A stretch of 64,000 bases of DNA, from NCBI GenBank assembly GCA_951394045.1, contig OX595986.1, forward strand, positions 2,137,534 through 2,201,533, in the 5' to 3' direction. The notes under the pieces are model-generated. The model worked only from the letters and a program-made list of their open reading frames with translations, ran no database searches and was not told the DNA's origin. Below are positions 44,172-53,947 of the stretch, one piece after another; position 1 is the stretch's first letter; every line of letters starts with the position of its first letter. A program made the translations under genes and the position numbers. Source of the stretch: Nitzschia sp. DOCU1. Lineage: Eukaryota > Bacillariophyta > Bacillariophyceae > Bacillariales > Bacillariaceae.

Positions 44172-45410
44172 TTAACTGAGTTTTTGGCGGGCGACGAATT
44201 ACCGCGCGATGCATTCCCCCTCACTTACAAAAATATAGCGCGCATGCAGAATGCCGACCGCGCCTTATTAGCTAAAGTACGCACAAACCCGCGATATTCA
44301 GTTAAAGTCTATCGTGGGGGCGGAAAGAAGCGAGAACTAATAGTACGCGAGGACAAGATTGTTCTCCCAACGAGTCTCCAGAAGCGGTGCGTCAAGTGGT
44401 ATCACGAGATGCTCTGTCACCCAGGAGAAACGTGTACCGAACAAACGATTCGACAACACTTCTACTGGAAGAACATCCGCGGCGATGTTGAGCGGATCTG
44501 CAAGTCCTGTCCGACCTGTCAGCTGACGAAGCGAAAGACAATCAAGTACGGGCATCTTCCACCCAAGGCGGCGGAAATAGATCCTTGGGATACGCTATGT
44601 GTCGACCTGATAGGTCCATATAAGATAAAACAACTAGGTAGTAAAAAGACACTACAACTATGGTGTCTCACTATGATAGATCCTGCAACCGGATGGTTCG
44701 AGATGGTACGTATAGCAAATAAAGAAGCCTTCTCAATAGCCAGTGCAGCCGAAATGGCGTGGTTTACGAGATACCCGTGGCCACAAAAGATCATTTATGA
44801 CCGCGGAACTGAATTCATGGGAGAATTCCGAAGAATGGTGCGCGAAGACTACGGCGTAATGACCAAGCCAATTACAGCGCGAAACCCGCAGGCTAATTCA
44901 ATTATCGAGCGAGTTCACCAAACCATAGGGAACATGATTCGCACTTTCGAGTTGCAAAGCTCCGAAGACACGGAGTCACTGGACGGAGTCCTTGCAGCCA
45001 CTATGTTCGCAGTACGCGCAACGTATCACACAACAATGCAAGCGACGCCATCACAGCTGGTGTTTGGCCGCGATGCTATTCTCAACACCCGGTTCGAAGC
45101 TAACTGGAAATTAATTAAGGAACGAAAACAATCTCGTATTATCCAAAATAATGAAGCAGAAAACAAGACGCGAAGAGTTTACCGGTATCGCGTAGGACAG
45201 AAGGTAATGGTCCGCAATGAGCAATCCCGCAAGTATGGGACAAATCCGTATAGCGGTCCGTATGAGATCGTGTACATTAATAACAACGGCTCTATTTGCA
45301 TCAGGAAAGGAGCAGTACAACAAACATACAATATCCGGAATCTGCATCCGTATGAAGAACGCGATGCTGCTGACGAGTGAGCTCTTAGAAGCCCTTGTCA
45401 TGGGGGCGCA

Positions 45411-45867
45411 TGCAGTACACTAGAATACCCCTCTAGACCTAACAAGTAGTTAGAACGTTAGAACGTTGTAACATTGCAACGTTAGAATGTTCGAACGATG
45501 AGTACACACAATGGCCTACGTGTAGTACCAACATACCTTAGATATATACCTGCTGACGTCGACTTGGTCGAACGCCCGTGGACGCACGGACGGACGGGCA
45601 AGGCCGGCGCGGCTGACAAGCAATGACGACGACAACGGCGAGCGCGGCAAGCCGTCGACGTCTACTACTGAACTAGGAGTTCCAACGGTATCTAGCTATA
45701 GACCTTGAAGAGATCCGAGAAGCTAGATCAGTGGGAGTTGCATCCAACGCATACCGGATGCGTTGAGGAAAGACTCCGGTGATCTAGGAGCGATAGAATC
45801 AGCAATAACTTTAGATCTCACAATTATTTCCACTACAACTATTTCATCGTACTTTCAGCGTAGTGCA
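45411..45867 (+). repeat. 3' LTR of Gypsy element 1
   Basis: 457 bp, TGCAGTACACTAG ... CAGCGTAGTGCA. Complete compared with the second Gypsy copy at 62945. Preceded by a purine tract. Confidence 0.92.
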
Positions 45868-46091
45868 AAAGATTAGTTTCAACTTGTCCTTGTGCTTCCA
45901 TATGAAACCAATGAATCGTTCCAACTCTTTCCAATGATCTTCGTTCGGATTTCCAAATTGTCTTGCCAATTCCCCCGCCGCATTCGCACCTTCCGGCAAC
46001 AACTTGCAGACCAGGTAATTGATCTTCCCGACGATCGTTCTGTAGTCTGTCGCATTAAGTGGCTTGTCTTCCTTGTTCTTCTCCAACAAAA
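45868..46091 (-). repeat. 224-bp Copia flank duplication, right copy
   Basis: Matches 34792-35015; begins exactly at the end of the Gypsy 3' LTR and runs into the rest of Copia RT. See the left copy. Confidence 0.9.
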
Positions 46092-46953
46092 TGCCTGGCG
46101 TTCCGGGTGTATCGTAGCCTTTGGGTTTCTTCCCGGTCAATCGTTCGTAGGCATTGATGATTCCGTCAACAAAGTCGTGCATGTCGGCCTCTAAATAACG
46201 CTCTCCGTTTTTGTCACGCTTTTCCTTGTACCAAACACCTAAGTGTTTTGTGAAGCCGTCTTGGTTCGTGAATCCAAATCGCTTCTTAATTCCACTTTTG
46301 AATTGCGCGATCGCGTCCTTTGTGCTGCACAATAGCGTGTCATCAACATGAATCACCGCGATGATAATTGTTTCTCCCTCGTCATCTCGTCAAAAGAACA
46401 CACACGGGTCCACGTTGCTTTGCTGCATACCCATCTCTTCCGTTAAGTGCTTGGTATAAGTCTTGAAAAATATCAAGGCGGCGTCGACATCTCCATACAT
46501 TGATTTTAGCCTTTCGATGCACATCGTGTTGGCTTCTTCTTCGGTGATGAACCCCAACTCGAGTAATCCTTCGGGGAATTCCATAAAGCTTCGATCTTCT
46601 TTGTCGCCTTCTAGGAATGCCGCCTCCACATCGATTGAGTCGAGATAAAAGCGCTTCTTTTCGTCTGGGTCGTCGGCCTTGAATAAATATATTCCGAACA
46701 CAACATGTGTCGACGTATCCGTGCCGACCGGGGAGTGTGACTGTTGAAAGTCAATTCCAGGGATCATTGTGAATCCCTTCGAACAGATCCTGACCTTGTA
46801 TCTGATTGAACCGTCTGGTTCCACTTTCTTCTTGAAGACCGGCTTGGATTTCATCAACTTTTGTTTAATTGTCGCGGTATGGACTTCGGCACTTTCTTCC
46901 AACAACCTCGTTTGATAAAGTTGTTGATCTCGGTTGCCGTTCCATTTCTCCAT
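45868..46953 (-). pseudogene. Copia reverse transcriptase, with internal stop codon
   Basis: Minus-strand frame 46953-46393 holds the first RT motifs (VRICSKGFTMIPGIDFQQS, DSIDVEAAFLEGD, ...SNVDPCVFF). An in-frame TGA at 46392-46390 is followed in the same frame by AVIHVDDTLL, the polymerase active-site box, and KHLGVWY. The sequence stops at the Gypsy 3' LTR; its continuation is at 34239-35015. Confidence 0.88.
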
Positions 46954-48778
46954 TGATCCGCTTCCGGTCCGTTCAGGGCTTCTTTCATCGTCGTTGGTGT
47001 CCCATAATCTGACTCCATCATCATCACATTTTCATAGCAAAAGTTGACTTCCCTTTTAGATTTTGTGCCGTCTTCTTCTGTGAATTCCGTCACTTCCAAC
47101 GATTCTCGACAATGGGATTGTAGGAGGTGTCGAGGCGACGTAGTTCTCGATCGATTCTTTCTCGTTTTCGCTCCGCAGCAGTCTTAATCGGCTTTGGTGG
47201 TGGCGCGATTTCTTCCTCCCCACTGTCATTTTCTGTAGCGTTTTGTTCCTCCCCAATTTTATCCCCATCGTCTTCTTTTTCTTCTTCTTCACCCTGGACC
47301 GACTCCTCTTCAATAGTTGGAGTGGGGGTTGTCGGTTTAGGCGCTGGATCATCGTCGTCGTCGTCAGAATCTGACAAAACAGCCGCTGTGGAATTTCGAT
47401 TTCGCAAAATACTGGCTGGTTGTTTATTCCTCCCTGCTGGCGGCGGTGGCGATGATGCGCGATTGGAGTTGGTAGGTGGAACATCCTCATCTTGAGGAAT
47501 AATGTGGGGGCGGGGTGCATCCGTATCAGGTGGTGGTGTGTCGTCGATGCCGGGTGGCAGTTCCTTGATTTCCGCGTCTTGCTCAAAAATTGAAATGCCA
47601 TTTCGCGGGTCGAGGCGCGAAAATGTGAGCCATTCGACGTCGTGGCTCTCAATGACGTGCTGAGTTTGTGGGTTGTACATACGGTACGTGTCCGGCGGGC
47701 GGCCTTGGGCATATCCAACCATTAGCATTTTTATGCCTTTTTGTGTCCACTTGCCCGTGATTTGAGCACGGTTTGTGACGATCGCGGGACGGCCAAACTC
47801 AATTAGATGTGCGGCAAGTTTCGTCACGTCTTGATAAACCACGGCGTTCGCCGGCTCGGACCGCACTGATGATAGGGTCACATTCTCCGTAGTGTTGTGG
47901 TAATTGATGGCTTCGCCCCATAAACGTTGTCGACCTTCCTCGTTAATTCCAGCTGCGAGCATCGATGCGTTTGCTTGTGTTATCAGGACAGGAATTCTTC
48001 GTTCCACCACGCCATTCATTTGCGGGGTATGTGGTGCTGTCCTTTCCAGCGTGACTCCCAGTTCAAGGCATAGCTTTGATAGTGGGGCAACTTTTTCTCC
48101 CGCGTTGTCACATCGTAGATACGTGACAGAGAATCCCAAACCTCGTAGTTCCATGATGGTATCCCGTGCAAAATCCACCATAGGTCTTTTGAGCGCGTTG
48201 AATCTTACCCATGACTTTCGTGAAAACTCGTCAACGGCGCAGAAGAGATATTTTGATCCACCCAAGGTTTCGGTAAATGGTCCTGCCGCGTCCAGATAGA
48301 TTCGTTCGCCTACTCGTTTGGCTTTTGCTAACGAGACTTTGCTGACTGCCTTTTGTCTTGCTTTTGCCAGACCGCAACCCTCACATGGTAGCAAGGTCCC
48401 TTCCAGTTTGACGCCATAATACCGCGCGGTCTTGTGCAATAATTGGGGACTCTTATGCCCCCACTTGTCGTGCGCTTCGGAAATGTCCATCGTTGCCGGC
48501 ATCTTCTTTCCTTTTCCATATGGCTGTCTTGGCTTAGGTGTTCCGTCGGGGCTGATTTGATCGTCCGGCACATCTTTCCAAATTTCGCGGTCGTCCACAT
48601 TTTCCGTCGCAGCATTATTTACCGTCGGGTAAACTTTGTATCGCCTGGCGCGCAGATACCACATCCCATTTTCCTTCTTGATGAAATTAATGCGTTCGTT
48701 GTTTCGCGTCATATAGCCTTCATCCTCACTCATAATCAGCTTCCAACCTTGCTTTTGCAGTGGTTTCATTCCCATCAC
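46854..48778 (-). pseudogene. Copia integrase and integrase-RT linker, frameshifted
   Basis: Main frame 48778-47090. Integrase: H-H-C-C region (HDKWGHKSPQLLHK ... CEGCGLAKA), D in YLDAAGPF, D in LRCDNAGE, E in MNGVVERRI, then the GKG-type end LIEFGRPAIVTNR ... MLMVGYA. An acidic/Pro-rich linker follows. The frame ends at 47090 just where another frame (47099-46854) continues toward RT with YGTPTTMKEALNG, so one frameshift is required near 47,095; another is needed before 46,900. Confidence 0.88.
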
Positions 48779-48793
48779 GTTTGTCGCGAAGGT

Positions 48794-49036
48794 TCAGCAA
48801 CACAGGACTGGGTCAAGACATAGTCTTACTGGTGGGTTGTCATAAGTCACAAGTCCCAGCATCCCTTCGTCTTCGCAAGCCACTAACTTGTTGCTTCCCA
48901 CTCTGACTTCGGTGGTTGATGGTCTTCGGTTGGTCAAGGCTTCATCTTCATTGATGATGTGCAACGATGCACCAGTGTCGACGAGTAGATCGATGTCCGT
49001 CTTGTTGTTGTTGCTTTCATTGTAGCTTCCATCCAA
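48794..49036 (-). pseudogene. Copia aspartic protease fragment
   Basis: 81-codon minus-strand frame with the protease signature DLLVDTGASLHI, 26-37 bp out of frame with the integrase that follows and with the Gag segment before it. Part of the original gag-pol frame. Confidence 0.8.
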
Positions 49037-50664
49037 CTTTCTTGCCAGATGGCTTTAGAGACATCACAATTGGCGAGAGGCTTTGGCTGCCATCGTCCTC
49101 CCCAATAATGAACACGGTTTCTCCATTGTCTTCGGTGATGGAAGTCGTTTCCATGGGCTGTCGTTGGCTGAACCATTCGTTCCAGTCGTAATTTTCGTGG
49201 TCCAATGAGTCATCTGAGTCTTGTCTCGAGATTAATGGGGGTAGATCCGACTCTATGCTCCGCTCATCTTCTTCGGCCATATCCCACACAACTTCATCAT
49301 CGATGTAGCGAATAGTCTCGCCCGTGTCGTAGCTCCATCCTTTGTCCCAGAAGTTGTCGTTTTCCTCATTATTGTACCAATCGGATGGGTCGTAATCCTC
49401 GTCCATTCCGCATTCAAGCAAATCGGGGAGCAATTCGTCTTCCTCTTCATGCTGGGTGGTGTCGTATTGGTTTTTGCCTTCAGCATCGTTCTTGGCACTG
49501 CCAGCGTCGCCCTTTTCGTTATCTTGGGTTCCGTCGTCAACGTCGACGTCATCATCGTCCAATATTTCGAAGTAATTCTTCATCGCAACTTTCTCAACAA
49601 ATTTGCTCGTCCTCTTCTTTGGAGTTCCGGCCACGGTCACCCAATCGACTTCACGATCGCATTTCTCGAACTTGGTTGCATCGAAAGCGGTTCCTTTTTC
49701 GTTTTGGGCCTCAACTCCGTCTTCATCATGGACTTGGGTTCCATTTTCGTGATTTTTATCTTTCGTTACCGCTACGACACAAAACGCTGCAACAAATCCA
49801 GTCTCAGAGTCCTTGGACGGGCAATTGGCGGCCAGATGCCCTTGCTTCTTGCACTTGTAACACACACGATGCCGGCTTTCCGTTGCCTTTCTTGCTTTTC
49901 TCTTCGTCGGCTCTTTTTCCTTTACAGTCTTGGACTCGGTGCCCTTGCTTTCCACAATATTTGCAAAGGCCCTTGAATTTCTTCTGAAACTTCTTCTTCT
50001 TTTTGTCAACCTTTTCGGTGGTCATCGCAACGTTCTCGGAAGACTTCTTTCCTTTTCCATCTCCACTGTCATACAATTCTTTCCAGTGACGTTTGAGGTC
50101 TCGCGTGATCTCACCCAATTCTTTCTTCGCGATGCCATGTACGATTAGCACCGTCTTTACCGCATCGTACTCACCTGTTAGCTTCGTCAAAAGATGGGTC
50201 TTGACTTGCAATTCGTCCATCACATACTTCTTGTCAATCTTTGCGAGTCTCTCGTTGATGAGAAAGATTCGGTTCTTGAAGTCTGTTGGTTTTTCCCCTT
50301 TCTTCATCGTCATTTTAACCAAATCTTCTTGCACTGACTGCAAGTCTTCTTGGTCATGCTGCTCGTATGACGCGACTAGAATATCCCAAGCTTTCTTCGG
50401 GTCATCTTCGGTCTCTGTCATTATCATTGTGAACGCTGTTCCTTCAGTTGCACAAATGATGTAGTCCATCGCCATCTCCCTGATAGCGATTTCATCGTCG
50501 TCCGTAGCGCTGGATAAGTCATCCGTAAATCCCTTGTAGAACTTCTTGCGTCTCGCGTATGCCATCGACTTGATCTTCCATTCTCTGAACTTAGATGGTT
50601 CCGATCCATCAAACTTGAACACCTTGAAGGTGTGCGAATCGGTAGTGTCTTCCTTACTCGTCAT
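49017..50664 (-). pseudogene. Copia Gag, frameshifted between two zinc knuckles
   Basis: The frame from ATG 50664 (MTSKEDTTDSHTFKVFKFDG) holds the UBN2/Gag-like domain (EDLVKMTMKKGEKPTDFKNR) and the first CCHC knuckle CKYCGKQGHRVQDC, then drifts into nonsense. The frame 50009-49017 takes over with a second knuckle, CYKCKKQGHLAANC, and an acidic spacer (YFEILDDDDVDVDDGT) before the protease. One frameshift at about 49,880-49,930 separates them. Gag would package the element RNA. Confidence 0.88.
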
Positions 50665-50729
50665 CTTTCGTGTTGCGCTTTTTCGCAAATTCGTCGCTCG
50701 ACCAATTTCTCCGTGAGAATTCAATCAAT

Positions 50730-50743
50730 CGCTTGATCAAGCG
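50730..50743. other. Perfect palindrome at the Copia primer-binding position
   Basis: CGCTTGATCAAGCG reads the same on both strands and directly abuts the internal edge of the 5' LTR, where a tRNA primer-binding site is expected. No sequence starting TGG is present there. Confidence 0.7.
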
Positions 50744-51229
50744 TGTTGAAATCTCTCGAGTCTGTACCTCGTCAGCTGAACTCTTGACTAGATTGACCAC
50801 ACTTGTCAATCGTCAATGATCCTCCTCGTGTCCTTTGCAACTCACTGCCAATGCAAAGGTCTCTACTTTTAGATAGTTTCTTTCACGCACTTCGCTCCTT
50901 AGAGTTATGACTACAATACTAGACTCTCTCCATCCATCGCTGCTTCCGACATTATCGCAAACGATCGCTCTTTGCTTTATTCAAGTCTTCCAACATGAAG
51001 ACTTTTCTTATCGCTTGTCTCCATGTAGTTGCTTAGCTAAATTAGCTTCACGTCAAGCTAGTTAGTGTCCGTTCCAAGATTCCAAATAGTGAATCTTTCC
51101 GTTGCCACTCCAAATGTTTTCTTCCTCTCTAGTAATCCGAAATTGGTAGTCGGGGACTCGGAGCGCAGACGACTAAACGGACTGTCGACTCGATGGACTC
51201 GGATGACGTCGGCACCTCATTTTCCAACA
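50744..51229 (-). repeat. 5' LTR of the Copia element
   Basis: 486 bp, identical to 33766-34251. In minus-strand orientation it should contain the promoter and transcription start of the element. Confidence 0.95.
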
Positions 51230-51643
51230 GTGGTTGGCCGCCGCGCCGTTTCAGCAGGCTCAAAAATCCGCAATCCGACGAATCGAAAAATTCTGGTATC
51301 TGTCTGGACGTAGTCGAGTCAGTCACTAACTACTATACACCTCATATCGTACCAAGAGGTACAATCAGTACGTAAGGCCCAAAATTCCACCCATGTGGTA
51401 TTTTTGTACCAAAATTCCATTTCCCCGTATGTAGAACTGCCGATACCGTCATTGGAGTTTGTGGATTTCTCATGGTGTTGACGTGGCGAATCCACTGCGG
51501 AGTGGACAGGAATCGTGGAGTTTAGGGGCCAAAAATTCCACAATACGATCGGCAATACCAAGCGCTATTTTCACACAACAATGCTGGTTGCTGCCACAAC
51601 AACAAATACAACTTCATTCCAAACCTGCTGAAACAAAACAACA
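51230..51643. other. Region between Copia LTR and Crypton gene
   Basis: The first bases (GTGGTTGGCCG...) are the former continuation of the CDIN1-like upstream region. From about 51,375 there are repeated words such as AAAATTCCAC and its reverse around 51,380-51,540, possibly the left end of the Crypton. No gene. Confidence 0.4.
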
Positions 51644-53947
51644 ATGGCAAACCTTAATACACCTGGCCCATGCGCCAATCCAGGGTGTCTGCTTGGTGGT
51701 ATTGCACCAAGCACCCATAAATGTCCGGATTGTGGCAAGAATATTCATGCCCCCTGTGGTGATGAGACCCCGGACATTCACTTCATGTTGTGCCCTGTCT
51801 GTAAGGCAAAAAGAATAGCCGGCACCGGACAGCAGGGCGAAAGAGAAGTCACTGCCAATCAGCAGCAGCACGAGCAAGCTGTAGTAGTACCACCACAGCA
51901 GAATCCTCGTCCTGCTACTCGTGCTGGTGATGCTGCAAGAAGCAAACCCCCAAAGCGGTCCCTTCCACCATCCAGTGACTGCTACAATGGTACAAGCATG
52001 GCAACTCGGCTGTCCCAGCCAAGTTGTATACTTGCTTACCATGACTACCTAGCAGAATTTATGTCATTCCGGGATGGGAAAAAGTATGTGTCACCATATC
52101 CTTTCCCAAACTCTGAGCTACAGAAAGTGACTCCGAAGGAGGTGGCAAGCTTTTTGGCCATGAAAGCATATGGAAAGCCCGATCCAACAGAAGCTGACAA
52201 TCCAACAGTTGGACGGTCGAATTCTTTTTTATACTACAAAAAAGCCATATCCTTTTTCATGCCCAACCGGCTAATGGCGTGGAACTTTGCAGTGGGTTGG
52301 GGAAATCCTACAAGATCCAACGAGGTGAATGAGCTAATAAACGCTGTTATGAAGAAAGAAGCTGCTGGATTTGGGAAAGCATCACAAGCATGGCGGGATT
52401 TCGACAAGGATGAATTTGACCAAGTGATGAATTATTTGGGAAGGCAGTCGGCTGTTGATTTAAAGCTAGGTATTCCCTGCCTCTTCAAATTTTCTTATCA
52501 CTTTATTGCACGCTTGGATGATGCGTGCAAACTGAGGAAGGCCATGCTTCGTCAAAATGTCCGGGTGCCTGATTCCCTGGTGGCCAAACTACAGTGGTCC
52601 AAAAATGTAAACACTGAAAAGCCATGCCCGTGGCAGATCATTTTTGGTTGCAAAGATGCAAGCTACTGCCTTTTGTTGGCGTTAGCGTTGCATTTGGAGA
52701 CGACTATTGCACAACATGGTGGCAACAAGGAGTTTATTTTCCATTTTGGAAAATCGACTCCAGAACAAGCCAACTCATTCGTCAGCTCTTCCCTAAGGAA
52801 GATATTGAATACAGAGTTCATTGAACTGACGGATTCTGCTGATGGGAAGCTTGGGACGCATTCCAATCGGAAGTACGGAGCTACGGCAGCACGTTGCAGA
52901 GGTGGCACACCGGCAAATGTTGATTTTTGCGCACGTTGGGGACAGAATAAACGCCAACAAGATCGCTATACCAATGCTGATTTGCCATGGCCGGACGGTG
53001 ACATTGCTGCAAGGCTATGCGTTGGAGGCCCCATTCATTATGCAGTGAAGGCAGGTAGTGGGATTACAACGGATTGGATAATTGCCAATGTGGTGCCGAA
53101 CATAGCTGCTGATGGGTTTCATCGGGAGGTTGCCAGAGTGCTTGGCACAGCACTTCTTTGGGCTGCCTTTGAAGAGGAGTCTATGGCGGAGATGATCCCC
53201 CTTGGGATCCTACAACGAATTCATTCTGCATACGAAGCCAACAAACTTGTACTTCAAGGAAACCTTCATGATAATGAGAATCCAGTCTCAAGGATTCTAC
53301 TTGATGTTTATGAGACAGAGGGTGTTCTACAGGTGATGGATTTGGATGGGGGAGATGGTGGTACAAACAATACCGATCAACCAATGCGAAACATTGAGGA
53401 TCAACGAGGGGAGCTACGAAAACTACGATGTGAGGTGCATGAACTGAAGGTCTATCTTGCCGCCTTGAAAGCACAGCAAGATCAAACGAAGTCTGAATGG
53501 ACTGCAAACTTCAACAAAGTGTTTCGCCATCTGAATAGAATCGAAAGCCAGCCAGGCCGGCGCGTCAGAGTGGCAGGTGACAATGGTGAAGCCGTTCATG
53601 AAGACCACCAACTGCCAGAGAATAATGCGAGGCTTAGTCGCTGTCCAAAAACGTTGCATCTACTGTGGGACGAATGGACAAATGGGTTGGGCGGAAACAA
53701 GGCGGCAAGATCTTTCACTGCTAGGGAACAAGGGCGAGTTAGGTATGTATTTAGCAAACGAAAGGTATTTTGGGACCAAGTCAGCCTGATGGTCCGAAGC
53801 GGGGAGTTGGCGACAGTTGCCATTGACAAAATTTATGATGCATATGGTGGAGATACATGTGTCACAAAGATATTGCGTCAAATGCAGAAGGATAAAGCCA
53901 CTGGAGGGCATCCATCACTGCGAATAGTATCAATGGTGACAGTATGA
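51644..53947 (+). CDS. Crypton-type tyrosine recombinase with zinc-finger N-terminus and GCR1_C-like C-terminus
   Basis: Uninterrupted 767 aa from ATG 51644. Residues 10-53 have a PHD/RING-like Cys pattern (CANPGC ... CPDCGKNIHAPC ... CPVC). The recombinase part has the Crypton set: Arg290 in FIARLDDA, His406 and Arg409 in GTHSNRKYGATAARCRGG, Trp432 in FCARWGQ and the nucleophile Tyr442 in RQQDRYTNADLPWPDGD, followed by LCVGGPI. Residues about 585-630 are a coiled coil (EDQRGELRKLRCEVHELK). Residues 668-760 (LLWDEWTNGLGG ... YVFSKRKVFWDQV) resemble the GCR1_C DNA-binding domain known from Crypton proteins. Cryptons move as circular DNA by tyrosine recombination and lack inverted repeats. All catalytic residues and the frame are intact, so this copy could be active or recently active. 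Confidence 0.85.
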   Translation: MANLNTPGPCANPGCLLGGIAPSTHKCPDCGKNIHAPCGDETPDIHFMLCPVCKAKRIAGTGQQGEREVTANQQQHEQAVVVPPQQNPRPATRAGDAARSKPPKRSLPPSSDCYNGTSMATRLSQPSCILAYHDYLAEFMSFRDGKKYVSPYPFPNSELQKVTPKEVASFLAMKAYGKPDPTEADNPTVGRSNSFLYYKKAISFFMPNRLMAWNFAVGWGNPTRSNEVNELINAVMKKEAAGFGKASQAWRDFDKDEFDQVMNYLGRQSAVDLKLGIPCLFKFSYHFIARLDDACKLRKAMLRQNVRVPDSLVAKLQWSKNVNTEKPCPWQIIFGCKDASYCLLLALALHLETTIAQHGGNKEFIFHFGKSTPEQANSFVSSSLRKILNTEFIELTDSADGKLGTHSNRKYGATAARCRGGTPANVDFCARWGQNKRQQDRYTNADLPWPDGDIAARLCVGGPIHYAVKAGSGITTDWIIANVVPNIAADGFHREVARVLGTALLWAAFEEESMAEMIPLGILQRIHSAYEANKLVLQGNLHDNENPVSRILLDVYETEGVLQVMDLDGGDGGTNNTDQPMRNIEDQRGELRKLRCEVHELKVYLAALKAQQDQTKSEWTANFNKVFRHLNRIESQPGRRVRVAGDNGEAVHEDHQLPENNARLSRCPKTLHLLWDEWTNGLGGNKAARSFTAREQGRVRYVFSKRKVFWDQVSLMVRSGELATVAIDKIYDAYGGDTCVTKILRQMQKDKATGGHPSLRIVSMVTV

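Larger units (their letters stand above)
36745..45380 (+). pseudogene. pol: Gypsy pol (protease, RT, RNase H, integrase) split by DNA transposons
   Basis: Coding parts 36745-38854 and 44176-45380. When the inserts between the TTAA copies are ignored the two parts are in one frame, 1104 codons, with no break. Protease: LLDSGGSG near residue 90. RT: ...EYVRVYIDDLLEL near 430. RNase H: HTDASHTQLGAVL near 580 and TTTERELIAIVETL. Integrase: H-x-H zinc region (WYHEMLCHPGETC ... CKSCPTCQ), catalytic D in CVDLIGPYK, D in IIYDRGTEF and E in NSIIERVHQ. The C-terminal chromodomain region is replaced by RVGQKVMVRNEQS and a short tail. The interruption separates RNase H from integrase, so this copy is inactive. 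Start uncertain: 36745 is the first ATG, but the frame is open from about 36700. Confidence 0.9.
35016..45867 (+). mobile_element. Ty3/Gypsy LTR retrotransposon inside the Copia element
   Basis: Truncated 5' LTR (35016-35429), gag, pol with protease, RT, RNase H and integrase, purine tract (ATGGGGGCG) and complete 3' LTR (45411-45867). Pol is interrupted by the inserts at 38855-44171. About 5.5 kb without them. A relative of the same family begins at 62945. Insertion is in opposite orientation to the Copia host. Confidence 0.93.
33766..51229 (-). mobile_element. CoDi-like Ty1/Copia LTR retrotransposon carrying nested insertions
   Basis: Two identical 486-bp LTRs (TGTTG...CAACA) bound the element, flanked by the same 6 bp, GTGGTT, at 33760-33765 and 51230-51235. 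Reading on the minus strand the order is gag, protease, integrase, reverse transcriptase, RNase H, which is the Copia order. Without the Gypsy insertion it would be about 6.4 kb. A purine-rich tract (GCGCAGAGGGAGGA on the minus strand) precedes the 3' LTR. The coding part has several frame breaks, so this copy is not autonomous. It sits in the upstream region of the CDIN1-like gene. Confidence 0.93.
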
